Positions 29,661 to 39,911 of a DNA stretch of 64,000 bases are shown piece after piece. Below the pieces are notes generated by a model. It was not told the DNA's origin and made no database searches. It was given only the letters and a program-made list of their open reading frames with translations. The position numbers were made by a program, and so were the translations under genes. Position 1 is the first letter of the stretch, and every line of letters begins with the position of its first letter. Source of the DNA: Labrys okinawensis (lineage in GTDB: Bacteria; Pseudomonadota; Alphaproteobacteria; Rhizobiales; Labraceae); contig NZ_PUEJ01000003.1 in the NCBI RefSeq assembly GCF_002982075.1, positions 1-64,000 of the forward strand, read 5' to 3'.

Positions 29661-30503
29661 TCACGAAACGCTTTGTTGCAAGGCCGCATCGAGCGTGCGG
29701 GCAATCAAGGTTTTCACCGCGTCACGCCGATACTCCGCGCTGGCACGGACATCGTCGATCGGCGCAAGGCCCGCGAGATGCTCCGGCCGGATCAGCACGC
29801 CGAGGCCGGGCTCAGCCTTGGCGCCGATCAGGGTAGCTTCCAGGCCGGTAAGGCGCCGGGCGATTTCCGAGCAGGCACCGACGGCGATACGCGCCTGGCT
29901 GATGATACCCTCGTCGTCGCAAGCGATGATGACGGCCACCATCGCAATGGAGATGACGAGATATTTGCGGGCCCCAAGCTTCAGGAAGGCCGAACGGCCG
30001 GTCTCGATGCTGCGCGGCACCAGGATCGCGCTCACCAATTCGTCGGGCCGTCGGGCGGTTCTGCGATAGCCCGTGATGAAATCGCCCAGGGTGAGTTCGC
30101 GCCCGCCCTTTGCCGAGCGCAGTTCCACACGTGCGTCGAGCGCGAGCAGAGGCGGCACGCCATCGGCCGCGGGCGAGGCATTGCATAGATTGCCGGCTAT
30201 GGTTCCGGCATTCTGGATCTGGATGGCGCCGACCTCGCGGGCGGCCTGCTGCAGGGCATGCAAAGCCGGCGGCAGCGCAGCCCCGGCGATGGCCGACCAG
30301 GTCGTACGGGCGCCAATGCGGATGACGTCGGCGCCGAATTCAATTCCCGACAACCCGTCGATGGCGGAAAGATCGAGCACGGCGCCGGTGAGCGGCCTGT
30401 CGCCCAGAGCGGGGAAGATGTCGGTGCCGCCCGCGAGAATGCGCATCGGCTCAGCTGCGAGGGCTTCGCAGGCTTCGTCCACCGTTCTGGGGCGCAGATA
30501 CAT
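29661..30503 (-). CDS. FAD-binding subunit of the molybdenum hydroxylase
   Basis: A 280-residue CoxM/XDH-FAD family subunit with the FAD motif MRILAGGTDIFPAL at the N-terminus, IGARTTWSAIAG, the central QIQNAGTIAGNLCNASPAAD and a C-terminal CO-dehydrogenase-flavoprotein domain. It passes electrons from the FeS clusters of the adjacent 930-residue subunit to an acceptor. The ATG at 30503 follows GAGG and is preferred to an upstream GTG. A TTAGTGTACTAA operator-like sequence lies 27-37 bases before this start. Confidence 0.92.
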   Translation of the reverse strand: MYLRPRTVDEACEALAAEPMRILAGGTDIFPALGDRPLTGAVLDLSAIDGLSGIEFGADVIRIGARTTWSAIAGAALPPALHALQQAAREVGAIQIQNAGTIAGNLCNASPAADGVPPLLALDARVELRSAKGGRELTLGDFITGYRRTARRPDELVSAILVPRSIETGRSAFLKLGARKYLVISIAMVAVIIACDDEGIISQARIAVGACSEIARRLTGLEATLIGAKAEPGLGVLIRPEHLAGLAPIDDVRASAEYRRDAVKTLIARTLDAALQQSVS

Positions 30504-30528
30504 CCCCACCTCGCGCAGTGAGAAATTG

Positions 30529-30540
30529 TTAGTGTACTAA
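30529..30540. promoter_or_regulatory. FadR/GntR-type operator upstream of the FAD subunit gene
   Basis: TTAGTGTACTAA fits the TNGTNNACNA consensus of FadR-type GntR regulators, lies 26-37 bases before the FAD-subunit start and is matched by a second copy before the amidohydrolase gene. It is near the expected promoter in an AT-rich stretch. Confidence 0.5.
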
Positions 30541-30669
30541 TAAATTATCGAGGTGTCGGAGTCTGTCAAGTGAAGGTTGGGAGCTTGGGGGTGGGTCTTC
30601 GACCCGGCTCTCCTCCGCAGCCGGTGCGGCGGTTCCAGGCTGATCTGAAGACCGGCCCGAAGCTAAGCC

Positions 30670-31869
30670 TCAAGCCCTCTCGATCACCGGCACCTTGGTG
30701 GCCGGCGGCGTGTTGCGGCTGCGCTGGGTGCGCACCACGCCATCGATCACGGTCATGCCGATGCCGGGCAGGTCGCCGAGCTCGATACTCTCGAGCAGGT
30801 TCTTGCCGGCCGAATGCTGGGCCTTGTCCATCAGCACGAAATCGGCGGCACGGCCGACTTCGATCAGGCCGCAGTCGAGCGAGCGCATGCGGGCGGTGTT
30901 GCCGGTGGCAAAGCACAGGGCGATCTCGGCCGGCACGTCGCCGAGCGAGGACAGCATCGAGACCATACGCAGAATGCCGAGCGGCTGCACGCCCGATCCA
31001 GCTGGTGCATCCGTGCCGAGGATGACGCGTTCGAGCTGGTTCATCTCGCGCGCGGTGCGCAGCGTATAGAGTGCGGCCCGTTCGTTGCCGTTGTGCACCA
31101 GTTCGAGGCCGCGGCCGCAGCCCTCGCAGATACAGCGGATCTGGTCGAGGGGCAGGGCGGTATGGCCGCCATTGATATGGCCGACGACGTCGGTATCGGC
31201 TTCCAGCACGACGTCCTTGTCGATCAGACCCGAGCCGGGAATCGACGGGCCGCCGGTATGGATGGTCGACTGGATGCCGTACTTGCGCGCCCAGCTCACC
31301 ATCTTGCGCGCGGTGGGGCCATCCTTGACGCCGCCGAGGCCGACCTCGCCGAGCAGTTTCACGCCGGCGGCGGCGAGTTCCTTGAAGTCGTCCTCCACCA
31401 TGTCGGGTTCGATGACCGGCGCGCCGGCATGGATCTTCACGCCGCTGGGCCGGAAGGCCGAGAAGGTGCGCTGGGCATAGATGGCCATCGCCTTGAGGCC
31501 GGTGACGTCGCGGGGGCGGCCGGGGGTGTGCACCTCGCCGGCCGATATCATGGTGGTGACGCCGCCATGGAGGTTCGATTCGATCCAGCCGAGCTGGTTC
31601 TGCCGGGGCGTCCAGTCGCCGGCGACGGGATGGACATGGCTGTCGATCAGGCCTGGCGTGACGGCGGTGCCCAAGGCATCGATCACGCTGGTGGCCCCGG
31701 AAAGGTCGAGATCTTTCTCCCGGCCGATGGCGGCGATGCGGCCGCCGACCGCCACGATCGTGTCGGCATCGAGGATCGGATTGGCGATGTCGCCGCTCAA
31801 CAGCAGGCCGATATTGCGAATGACGAGCTTGTCATCGGCCCCGCCGTCCCTAGCTTCCTCATGCGCCAT
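30670..31869 (-). CDS. Amidohydrolase family protein, enamidase-like
   Basis: A 399-residue metal-dependent amidohydrolase with the early metal-binding DSHVHPVAGDW, a middle HTGGPSIPG His and the HINGGHT segment, and the late Asp of ILGTDAPAGSG. Overall it resembles enamidase (6-oxotetrahydronicotinate amidohydrolase) and adenine-deaminase-type proteins. It is transcribed toward the molybdenum hydroxylase genes and shares their operator-type motif, so the set may hydroxylate an N-heterocycle and then open a ring amide. The substrate is inferred, not shown. Confidence 0.82.
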   Translation of the reverse strand: MAHEEARDGGADDKLVIRNIGLLLSGDIANPILDADTIVAVGGRIAAIGREKDLDLSGATSVIDALGTAVTPGLIDSHVHPVAGDWTPRQNQLGWIESNLHGGVTTMISAGEVHTPGRPRDVTGLKAMAIYAQRTFSAFRPSGVKIHAGAPVIEPDMVEDDFKELAAAGVKLLGEVGLGGVKDGPTARKMVSWARKYGIQSTIHTGGPSIPGSGLIDKDVVLEADTDVVGHINGGHTALPLDQIRCICEGCGRGLELVHNGNERAALYTLRTAREMNQLERVILGTDAPAGSGVQPLGILRMVSMLSSLGDVPAEIALCFATGNTARMRSLDCGLIEVGRAADFVLMDKAQHSAGKNLLESIELGDLPGIGMTVIDGVVRTQRSRNTPPATKVPVIERA

Positions 31870-31897
31870 GATGCGCTCCTCCGATGGTTCGAGATCG

Positions 31898-31909
31898 TTA
31901 GTCTACAAA
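31898..31909. promoter_or_regulatory. FadR/GntR-type operator upstream of the amidohydrolase gene
   Basis: TTAGTCTACAAA matches TNGTNNACNA (TAGTCTACAA) and lies about 29-40 bases before the amidohydrolase start, the same distance as the copy before the FAD-subunit gene. The pair suggests common control by a GntR-FCD regulator not encoded next to it. Confidence 0.5.
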
Positions 31910-32064
31910 CAATTTTGAACGGCTCAAGGGCCGATGAGGCGATTGCCTGCGATCGCCTACCACCCAAGCGTGGCTTTGGCCGATGCCGGCGCAGGCGTAT
32001 TCTAGCGCCATCCGCATCGCTCGGCTTTTGCATCGAGGCGCGATGCGGCTGGAGGGAAAACGTC

Positions 32065-32478
32065 ATGAATGATCGGGCAAGCATGGAAGAGCTCGTGCGC
32101 CGGGCCTATGAGCGGCGCAGTGCCGGCGATTTGGACGGCATCATGCAGTGTTTCGGGCCGGATCCGAGCTTCCGGCTCGCAGGGGATGCGGTGCTGGGTG
32201 TCCTGACGACCGAGATCCGCGGGCGTGACAATTTGCGACAGGCGATGCGCCAATTGGTCGATGCCTGGGATTGGCGGGACTACCGGATCGACGCCATCCT
32301 GGTGGATGGCGATCGCGTTGCCGTGCACGCCAAGGGCACCATGCTATTCGTGCCGACAGGGCAGCGCTTCGACACGGAGACGTTGGATCTGTTGGAGATC
32401 GCCGACGGCAGGATCAAGCAGTTCCTGCAATTCTGCGATACCCACATGGCGGCCAAGGCGATGGGTTTTGCCGCCTGA
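32065..32478 (+). CDS. Nuclear transport factor 2-like (SnoaL) family protein
   Basis: A 137-residue NTF2/SnoaL fold protein with the pattern LVRRAYERRSAGDLDGIMQCFGPD at the N-terminus, a GRDNLRQAMRQL helix, DRVAVHAKGTMLFVPTGQ strands and DLLEIADGRIKQF. Such cone-shaped barrels act as isomerases, hydratases or ligand binders; active residues are not clear. The ATG at 32065 has GGAGGG upstream. Divergent from the amidohydrolase. Confidence 0.85.
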   Translation: MNDRASMEELVRRAYERRSAGDLDGIMQCFGPDPSFRLAGDAVLGVLTTEIRGRDNLRQAMRQLVDAWDWRDYRIDAILVDGDRVAVHAKGTMLFVPTGQRFDTETLDLLEIADGRIKQFLQFCDTHMAAKAMGFAA

Positions 32479-32594
32479 CGGTCTCCAAAGGATCGAGAAT
32501 CGCAAAGACGCGTCAGAACAATGAGTTAGAGCAAATGAGCGTTCAGGCTTGAAGGCGCCTTGCTCTAGGAGAGTCCGGTTTGAGGGCAAGGCCC

Positions 32595-34439
32595 TCAGCC
32601 GGTCTCTTCCTCTTCCTTCGCCTCCTCGGCCGCGTCGATGGCTTCCTTGTTCAGGGTGACGCCCACCGTGTCCGGACGTTCCAGCGGCTCGGGCTTCATC
32701 AGGCGCTTGGAATTGATCAGGTCCATGCCGGCATAGATGCCGCCCTGCTGCTGCGCCACGATGCGCCTTGCATCCCGGTCGCGGACGTCCTCGATGATCT
32801 CCTCGGCCTCGATATTGTCGACACCGAGTGCTTCCAAGGTCGATCGCCCGAAGGCGAGGGCGCTCTCATAGGTCTCGCGCATGTGGAAGTCGACACCGGC
32901 GCTGAGCAGGGCCAGCACATGCTGGCGGTCATAGGCGCGGGCATAGACTTCGGTGAGCGGGAACTCGGCCTTGATCATTTCGACGATCTTCACTGCCGTG
33001 GCCCGGTCGTCGATGGCCACGCAGATCACGCGGGCCTCGCCGGCACCGGCCGCGCGCAGCACGTCCAGCCGGCCCCCATCGCCGAAATAGACCTTGGCGC
33101 CGAAGCGGGCGGCGACGTCGATCATCTCGACATCCTTGTCGATGATGGTCGTTTCGATGTCGGCGGTGCGCAGGACCTGGGAGACGACTTGGCCAAAGCG
33201 GCCGAAACCGATGACCAGGGCCTTGCCGTGAGCGTCGGAATAATCCTCTTCCCGGGTCAGCTCCGCCGGTGCGAAACGGGTGAGCAGGCGCTCGGACCCG
33301 GCGGCGATCAGGGGGCCGAACAGCATGGTGAAGGCTGCCAATGCCTTGACGAAGCCGGCCTGCTCGCCCTGGAGGAAGCCATAGGACAGCCCGAGCGGGA
33401 TCAGCACGAAAGCGAACTCGCCGGCCGGTGAAAGCAGGATGCCGGAGCGGATGGCATCGAGCTTGGTGGAGCCGGTGAGGCGGAAGACGGCGGCGACCGA
33501 AACCGACTTGACCAGGATGAGGCCGAGGGCTGATATCACCAGGGCCAGCCAGTGCTGCAGCACCAGCGCGCCGTTGATGTCCATGCCCACGCTCATGAAA
33601 AACAGGCCGAGCAGCAGCCCGCGGAAGGGCTCGATGTCGGCCTCGAGCTCGTGGCGGAAATTCGACTCCGCCAGCAGCACGCCGGCGAGGAAGGCGCCGA
33701 GGGCCATCGACATGCCGGCCCATTGCATCAGGAGAGCGGTGCCGAGCACCAGCAGCAGGGCGGCGGCCGTCATCACCTCGCGGGCGTCGGTGGTGGCGAG
33801 GATGCGGAACAGCGGGTTGAGCAGATAGCGTCCCGCCAGGACCACCACGGCGATCGAGCCGATCATGATGCCGGTACGGGTCCAACCGCCGCCATCATTG
33901 GCGGCGTGGGCCGCTTCGACGGCGAAAAGCGGGATCAGCGCCAGGATCGGCACTACCGACATGTCCTGGAACAGCAGGACTGCGAAACTGCGCTGGCCGT
34001 AGGGCGCCTGCAGCTCGCCGCGCTCGCCCAGGACCTGCAGGGCGATGGCGGTGGCGGAGAGGGCGAGGGCAATGCCGGTGATCGCGGCGCCCATCATCGA
34101 GAGGCCGAGCGCATGGGCGATACCGCCGATCACCAGGGCGCAGACCACGAGCTGCAGGCCGCCGAGGCCGAAAATGTCCTTGCGCATCGCCAGCAGGCGC
34201 GAGAGCTGCAATTCGAGCCCGATGACGAAGAGCAGCAGGACGATGCCGATCTCGCCGATATGCTGGATGGTGACGGTGTCGGTGAACAGCGCGAAGCCGG
34301 ACGGTCCGATCGCCAGACCGGCGATCAGATAACCGAGAATGGCGCCGAAGCCGATGCGCTTGAAGATGGGAACCGCGACGACCGCGGCACCGAGGAAAAG
34401 CAGAAGGCTGGGAAGAAAACTGGCGTTGGAATGTTCCAT
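32595..34439 (-). CDS. Monovalent cation:proton antiporter-2 (KefB/KefC-like)
   Basis: A 614-residue CPA2 transporter. About twelve membrane helices (residues 1-380) begin with PSLLLFLGAAVVAVPIFKRIGFG and include the LGYLIAGLAIGPSGFALF and AVLLFQDMSVVPILALIPL segments of the family. A cytosolic RCK/TrkA-N domain follows (about 400-520) with KALVIGFGRFGQVVSQVL as its NAD-binding fold. KefB/KefC exchange K+ for H+ and are gated by glutathione adducts; here no KefF/KefG regulator is adjacent. It stands alone, convergent to the NTF2 gene. Ion specificity is assumed from homology. Confidence 0.9.
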   Translation of the reverse strand: MEHSNASFLPSLLLFLGAAVVAVPIFKRIGFGAILGYLIAGLAIGPSGFALFTDTVTIQHIGEIGIVLLLFVIGLELQLSRLLAMRKDIFGLGGLQLVVCALVIGGIAHALGLSMMGAAITGIALALSATAIALQVLGERGELQAPYGQRSFAVLLFQDMSVVPILALIPLFAVEAAHAANDGGGWTRTGIMIGSIAVVVLAGRYLLNPLFRILATTDAREVMTAAALLLVLGTALLMQWAGMSMALGAFLAGVLLAESNFRHELEADIEPFRGLLLGLFFMSVGMDINGALVLQHWLALVISALGLILVKSVSVAAVFRLTGSTKLDAIRSGILLSPAGEFAFVLIPLGLSYGFLQGEQAGFVKALAAFTMLFGPLIAAGSERLLTRFAPAELTREEDYSDAHGKALVIGFGRFGQVVSQVLRTADIETTIIDKDVEMIDVAARFGAKVYFGDGGRLDVLRAAGAGEARVICVAIDDRATAVKIVEMIKAEFPLTEVYARAYDRQHVLALLSAGVDFHMRETYESALAFGRSTLEALGVDNIEAEEIIEDVRDRDARRIVAQQQGGIYAGMDLINSKRLMKPEPLERPDTVGVTLNKEAIDAAEEAKEEEETG

Positions 34440-34608
34440 GAGCCTTCATGCAATTGGAGAGCGGCGAGGTCAATTCTTTAGGGACAACCAGTGTCCGGAA
34501 AGGAATTGGAGGTGCACAGGGACGGTAGGAAAAAGAGAGGGTTATCTCCCAGATTTAATCTCCCCGCATGCCGGTTCAAGAGCGCTCTCGATCGGCCCGC
34601 TTTCGGCA

Positions 34609-34642
34609 AAGAAAAAGGGCGGCGCCTTGCGGCACCGCCCTC
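34609..34642 (-). terminator. Intrinsic terminator of groES-groEL
   Basis: On the minus strand a ten-base-pair GC stem (GGGCGGTGCC with GGCGCCGCCC, one wobble) with a GCAA loop is followed by TTTTTC. It lies about 28 bases after the groEL stop. Confidence 0.9.
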
Positions 34643-34669
34643 TCGTCATCAGCCGGTTGGCTGGACTTC

Positions 34670-36352
<1,683 letters not shown>

Positions 36353-36640
36353 TTAGGCAACGATACCCATGATGTCGGATTCCTTCATGATGAGGTAATC
36401 CTCACCATCGAGCTTGATCTCGGTGCCCGACCACTTGCCGAACAGGACGCGATCACCAGCCTTGACATCGAGGGGGGTGAGCTTGCCGGATTCGTCGCGG
36501 CCACCCGGGCCGACGGCGATGACCTTGCCCTCCTGGGGCTTTTCCTTGGCGGTGTCGGGGATGATGATGCCGCCCTTGGTCTTTTCTTCGGCATCGACGC
36601 GCTGGACGACCACGCGGTCGTGGAGCGGACGGAACTTCAT
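36353..36640 (-). CDS. groS: Co-chaperonin GroES (Hsp10)
   Basis: A 95-residue GroES with [21 protein letters not shown], the mobile loop [16 protein letters not shown], and [18 protein letters not shown]. It caps GroEL rings. The ATG at 36640 is the natural start: upstream codons run into the CIRCE element and promoter. First gene of the groES-groEL operon. Confidence 0.98.
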   Translation of the reverse strand: MKFRPLHDRVVVQRVDAEEKTKGGIIIPDTAKEKPQEGKVIAVGPGGRDESGKLTPLDVKAGDRVLFGKWSGTEIKLDGEDYLIMKESDIMGIVA

Positions 36641-36708
36641 GGTTGTCTTCCTCTTGTGCGAGGGGGCTGGCCCCTGGTCCACATCGAAGGGATTTTTATG
36701 ATAGGTCG

Positions 36709-36735
36709 TTAGCACTCACCGACGGTGAGTGCTAA
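36709..36735. promoter_or_regulatory. CIRCE element (HrcA operator)
   Basis: TTAGCACTC, nine bases, GAGTGCTAA: an exact match to the CIRCE consensus. It lies between the promoter and groES, so HrcA binding blocks the operon; heat relieves it. Confidence 0.98.
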
Positions 36736-36746
36736 CGACTGACCCG

Positions 36747-36775
36747 CATTTAGTCAGGGCCCTGCGCACTGTCAA
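36747..36775 (-). promoter_or_regulatory. groESL promoter
   Basis: On the minus strand TTGACA (36770-36775) and TAAATG (36747-36752) are 17 bases apart, just upstream of CIRCE. Initiation would be near 36740, so the CIRCE lies at the start of the transcript, as usual for this operon. Confidence 0.8.
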
Positions 36776-36848
36776 GGAGCGCCCCCGCAAACAATTCCGA
36801 CCAAAATGAATTTGGTGAATGGGGGGCAGGGGCAAACCGGGCACGACC

Positions 36849-37727
36849 TCAGGCCGCGCGGGCCCGCGGTACGCTGAAGGTGGCGAAAAGGCAGGCTGCC
36901 ATGATCAGCGCAGCGCCCGCGAGCGTCCAGTTCGTCGGCACTTCGGCGAAGAGGTAATAGCCGAAGATCATCGCCCAGACGAAGGCGGTATATTCCATGA
37001 TGCCGAGCCGAGCGGCATGGCCGCGCGCATAGGCCCAGGCGAGGCACAGATGACCGAAAGTGCCGAACAGGCCAACCGTGGCCGTGATCAGCCAATGCTC
37101 CAGCTTGACCGGCTGCCATTGCCACGCGCCGGCCGGCAGCACGAACAGGAAGGCGAAGCAGTTGGAGAGCAGCACGATGGTCAGCGTCGAATCCTGGCTC
37201 GACTGCTGGCGCATCAGCACCATCGACAGGGCATAGAAGAAGGCGCAGCCGAGCGCCGCCATCAGGCCGATCACGTCGAAGGCGTGGGCCCCGCCCGCCT
37301 CCTGGCCGCGTGCGATCACCAGCACGCCGGCAAAGCCGACCAGGATGGCGACCAGCGCGCGCACGGCGATCGCCTCCTTCAGGATGATGCGCCCCAGCAC
37401 CGCCATCAAAAGCGGGGCGAGGAAGGTGAGGGTGATCGCCTCGACCAGCGGCAGCCGCGAAATCGCGGTGAAAAAGCAGGCCGCCGTCGCCAGCACCACC
37501 ACGGCGCGCACAGCGTTGCGCCGGAAGGCGGCGGGGCTCGGCCAGCCCTTGGCGAAGAGGAGATAGATCACCATAGCCGTCACGGCGCCGGCGCCGTAGC
37601 GCATGGTGATGGCCTGCATGAGGGGATAGGTGGTCGAAATCACCTTCATGCCGGTGTCGAGAAAGGCCAGGAAGGTGACCCCCAGCCCCGACATCAGGAT
37701 AGGGCGCAAAGAAGCCTCGTTCCTCAT
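36849..37727 (-). CDS. DMT-superfamily transporter (EamA)
   Basis: A 292-residue inner-membrane protein with ten predicted helices in two EamA repeats of about 140 residues; examples are LFAKGWPSP-following VVVLATAACFFTAISRLPLV and ITFLAPLLMAVLGRIILKE. Family members export amino acids or other metabolites. I preferred ATG 37727 (MRNEASLRPIL), which overlaps the stop of an upstream frame as ATGA. Convergent toward nothing; groES lies upstream on the same strand. Substrate unknown. Confidence 0.85.
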   Translation of the reverse strand: MRNEASLRPILMSGLGVTFLAFLDTGMKVISTTYPLMQAITMRYGAGAVTAMVIYLLFAKGWPSPAAFRRNAVRAVVVLATAACFFTAISRLPLVEAITLTFLAPLLMAVLGRIILKEAIAVRALVAILVGFAGVLVIARGQEAGGAHAFDVIGLMAALGCAFFYALSMVLMRQQSSQDSTLTIVLLSNCFAFLFVLPAGAWQWQPVKLEHWLITATVGLFGTFGHLCLAWAYARGHAARLGIMEYTAFVWAMIFGYYLFAEVPTNWTLAGAALIMAACLFATFSVPRARAA

Positions 37728-38104
37728 GGCCACACCGGCCGCGGCAGCCTCGCCCGAAGGGCCGGCAAATGTCCGATGTCTTGCAGATTCCATTCGATCA
37801 CGCCTGCGGCACGCTCAAGTGGAATCCGGCTGGCGATTGCACCATCCCTGCGACGGGCTTCGGGAGTCTCGATATCGGGGAGGAACACGGGGTAGCCGCC
37901 GAGCATCAGGAAATCTTGTTTCCTTTCATTAATAAGGATGGAGGTGAATCGTCCATCGGGCGCCGAAAATATTTCTGATCCCGACCCGTTGGCGATCCTG
38001 CTGGAAGCACTTTCCAGCAATCGGAGCAAGCCGTCCCCACGGCTATGGCTTATTTTCGCGCGGCAGGTTGCGCTGCGTGCCAAAGCGCAGGGACCCGCGA
38101 CCAA
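37724..38104 (-). CDS. Possible small hypothetical protein coupled to the EamA gene
   Basis: A 126-codon frame whose stop overlaps the ATG of the EamA gene (ATGA). The segment LLRLLESASSRIANGSGSEI and the C-terminal VIEWNLQDIGHLPALRARLP look protein-like, but I recognise no family and the N-terminal 30 codons are Arg/Ser-rich. It could be a real leader gene, a truncated gene or chance. Confidence 0.3.
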   Translation of the reverse strand: MVAGPCALARSATCRAKISHSRGDGLLRLLESASSRIANGSGSEIFSAPDGRFTSILINERKQDFLMLGGYPVFLPDIETPEARRRDGAIASRIPLERAAGVIEWNLQDIGHLPALRARLPRPVWP

Positions 38105-38264
38105 TCGCCGTCTTTACTGCCCATCATGGTGCATCGGCCCGAAATCCGGGTTATGACTGAGCCAGATTGGAAGAGTTCGAAGCGGGCGACGGCCTCTCGG
38201 GGCCGGCAACGCCGGATACAGGCCATCGCCGGCCAAGGTCGGCTGAAGGCGAGTTTGGGTTGAG

Positions 38265-39494
38265 ATGATGAACTATACTGCGATTTTCGAAACGGCCGTC
38301 GACGCTCTCCGGCGCGAGAAGCGCTATCGGGTCTTCGCCGACATCGAACGGATCGCGGGGCGTTTTCCCCATGCCCTCTGGCATGCGCCCGATGGCCCGC
38401 GCGAGATCGTGGTGTGGTGCTCGAACGATTATCTCGGCATGGGGCAGCATCCCGCCTCGATCGCGGCGATGGTGGAAGCGGCCCAGCAACTCGGCGTCGG
38501 CGCCGGCGGTACGCGCAACATCTCGGGCAACAGCCATCAGGTGGTGATGCTGGAGCATGAGCTGGCCGATCTTCACGGCAAGCCGGCGGCCCTGGTCTTT
38601 ACCTCCGGCTATGTTTCCAACCAGACCGGCATCTCCACCATCGGCAGGCTGCTGCCGGATGGCCTGATCCTGTCCGACCAGCTCAACCACAATTCGATGA
38701 TCGAGGGCGTGCGGCAATCGGGCTGCGAGAAGGCGATCTTCCGCCACAACGATCTCGACCATCTCGAAGACCTCCTGCGCAAGGCCGGCAAGGAACGGCC
38801 CAAGCTGATCGCCTTCGAGAGCGTCTATTCCATGGACGGCGACATCGCACCGATTGGCCGGATCTGCGATCTGGCCGAGCGCTACAACGCCATGACCTAT
38901 CTCGACGAGGTCCATGCCGTCGGCATGTACGGCGCCCGCGGCGGCGGTATCGCCGAACGTGACGGCGAGATGGGACGCGTGGACGTGATCGAGGGCACGC
39001 TCGCCAAGGCTTTCGGCACGCTCGGCGGCTACATCGCCGCCAATGCCCCCATCATCGATGCCGTGCGCTCGCACGCGCCGGGCTTCATCTTCACCTCGGC
39101 GCTGCCGCCGGCGGTGGCGGCGGCGGCGCAGGCTTCCGTGCGTCATCTCAAGGTCTCGCAGAGCGAACGCGCGGCCCAGCAGGCCAATGCCGCCCGCACC
39201 AAGGCGGCGCTGGCCGATGCCGGCCTGCCGGTGACGATCTCCGAGACCCATATCGTGCCAGTGACCGTGGGCGATGCTGAACGCTGCAAGGCGGCCAGCG
39301 ACCTGCTGCTCGCCGAGCACGGCATCTATATCCAGCCGATCAACTATCCCACCGTGCCGCGCGGCACCGAGCGCCTGCGCATCACGCCGACGCCTTTCCA
39401 TGACGAGGCCTTGATCGCCGAACTGACGAGGGCGCTGGTGGCGGTGTGGCGCAAGCTCGACCTGCCCTTCCGGCTGCGGGCCGCGGCGGAATAA
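38265..39494 (+). CDS. hemA: 5-aminolevulinate synthase
   Basis: A 409-residue PLP enzyme condensing glycine with succinyl-CoA to give 5-aminolevulinate, the first step of haem synthesis in alphaproteobacteria. Markers are [61 protein letters not shown] with the PLP-contacting Asp and His, and the Schiff-base lysine in [14 protein letters not shown]. Full length. It stands alone. Confidence 0.97.
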   Translation: MMNYTAIFETAVDALRREKRYRVFADIERIAGRFPHALWHAPDGPREIVVWCSNDYLGMGQHPASIAAMVEAAQQLGVGAGGTRNISGNSHQVVMLEHELADLHGKPAALVFTSGYVSNQTGISTIGRLLPDGLILSDQLNHNSMIEGVRQSGCEKAIFRHNDLDHLEDLLRKAGKERPKLIAFESVYSMDGDIAPIGRICDLAERYNAMTYLDEVHAVGMYGARGGGIAERDGEMGRVDVIEGTLAKAFGTLGGYIAANAPIIDAVRSHAPGFIFTSALPPAVAAAAQASVRHLKVSQSERAAQQANAARTKAALADAGLPVTISETHIVPVTVGDAERCKAASDLLLAEHGIYIQPINYPTVPRGTERLRITPTPFHDEALIAELTRALVAVWRKLDLPFRLRAAAE

Positions 39495-39911
39495 ATCGGC
39501 TTCACGCAGGCAATTGCAGTTCACTTGAACGTCGAGGTTGCACGACCTTGGTCATGGCCGGGGCACGCCCGGCAATGACAAATCGGAGCGTTTTTTCCCC
39601 GAATGAAATGCATTGGCATTCGGCACCAGGCTTTTCATCGTTACGAACGCGTGAGGCGTCGCGGGTGGCTGGCGGTGCTTGCGACGACGGCATTGACCGG
39701 GATGGGGCGGCCAGCCGAAACGAGCAGCGGCGGTAACCATGATTGCTAGCCGAAAACTTACCATATTCCGGGAATGGCGCGCCTTGTGGCCCGAAATCAA
39801 CGGCTCCGCCTTTTGATTCAATCTTTGTTGGCGATTTACGCACAAACGTTTGGTTACGGCTTCCGGGGGGACTGGGGCCGATCGTTCCGGCGTTTGTTGA
39901 CGTGAGTATCC
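39495..39911. other. Intergenic region hemA to lysozyme
   Basis: 417 bases without a supportable gene. It contains a palindromic repeat at 39551-39579 (GTCATGGCCGGG and CCCGGCAATGAC) and an AT-rich stretch before the lysozyme gene. Reading frames here look like chance. Confidence 0.5.
39551..39579. repeat. GTCAT...ATGAC palindromic repeat, copy 2
   Basis: GTCATGGCCGGG and CCCGGCAATGAC are inverted with a single mismatch around a short centre. Same outer GTCAT/ATGAC pattern as at 9866 and 43981. Confidence 0.5.

Noticed and set aside
30596..30660. GGGTCTTCGACCC hairpin as a further REPIN copy
   Set aside because: Arms do not match the GACCGCCGGC family well enough.
32526..32570. AGAGCAAATGAGCG near GCCTTGCTCT as another copy of the TAGAGCAAAGCGC motif
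   Set aside because: Only the AGAGCAAA part agrees; it lies between convergent genes and more likely forms a hairpin.
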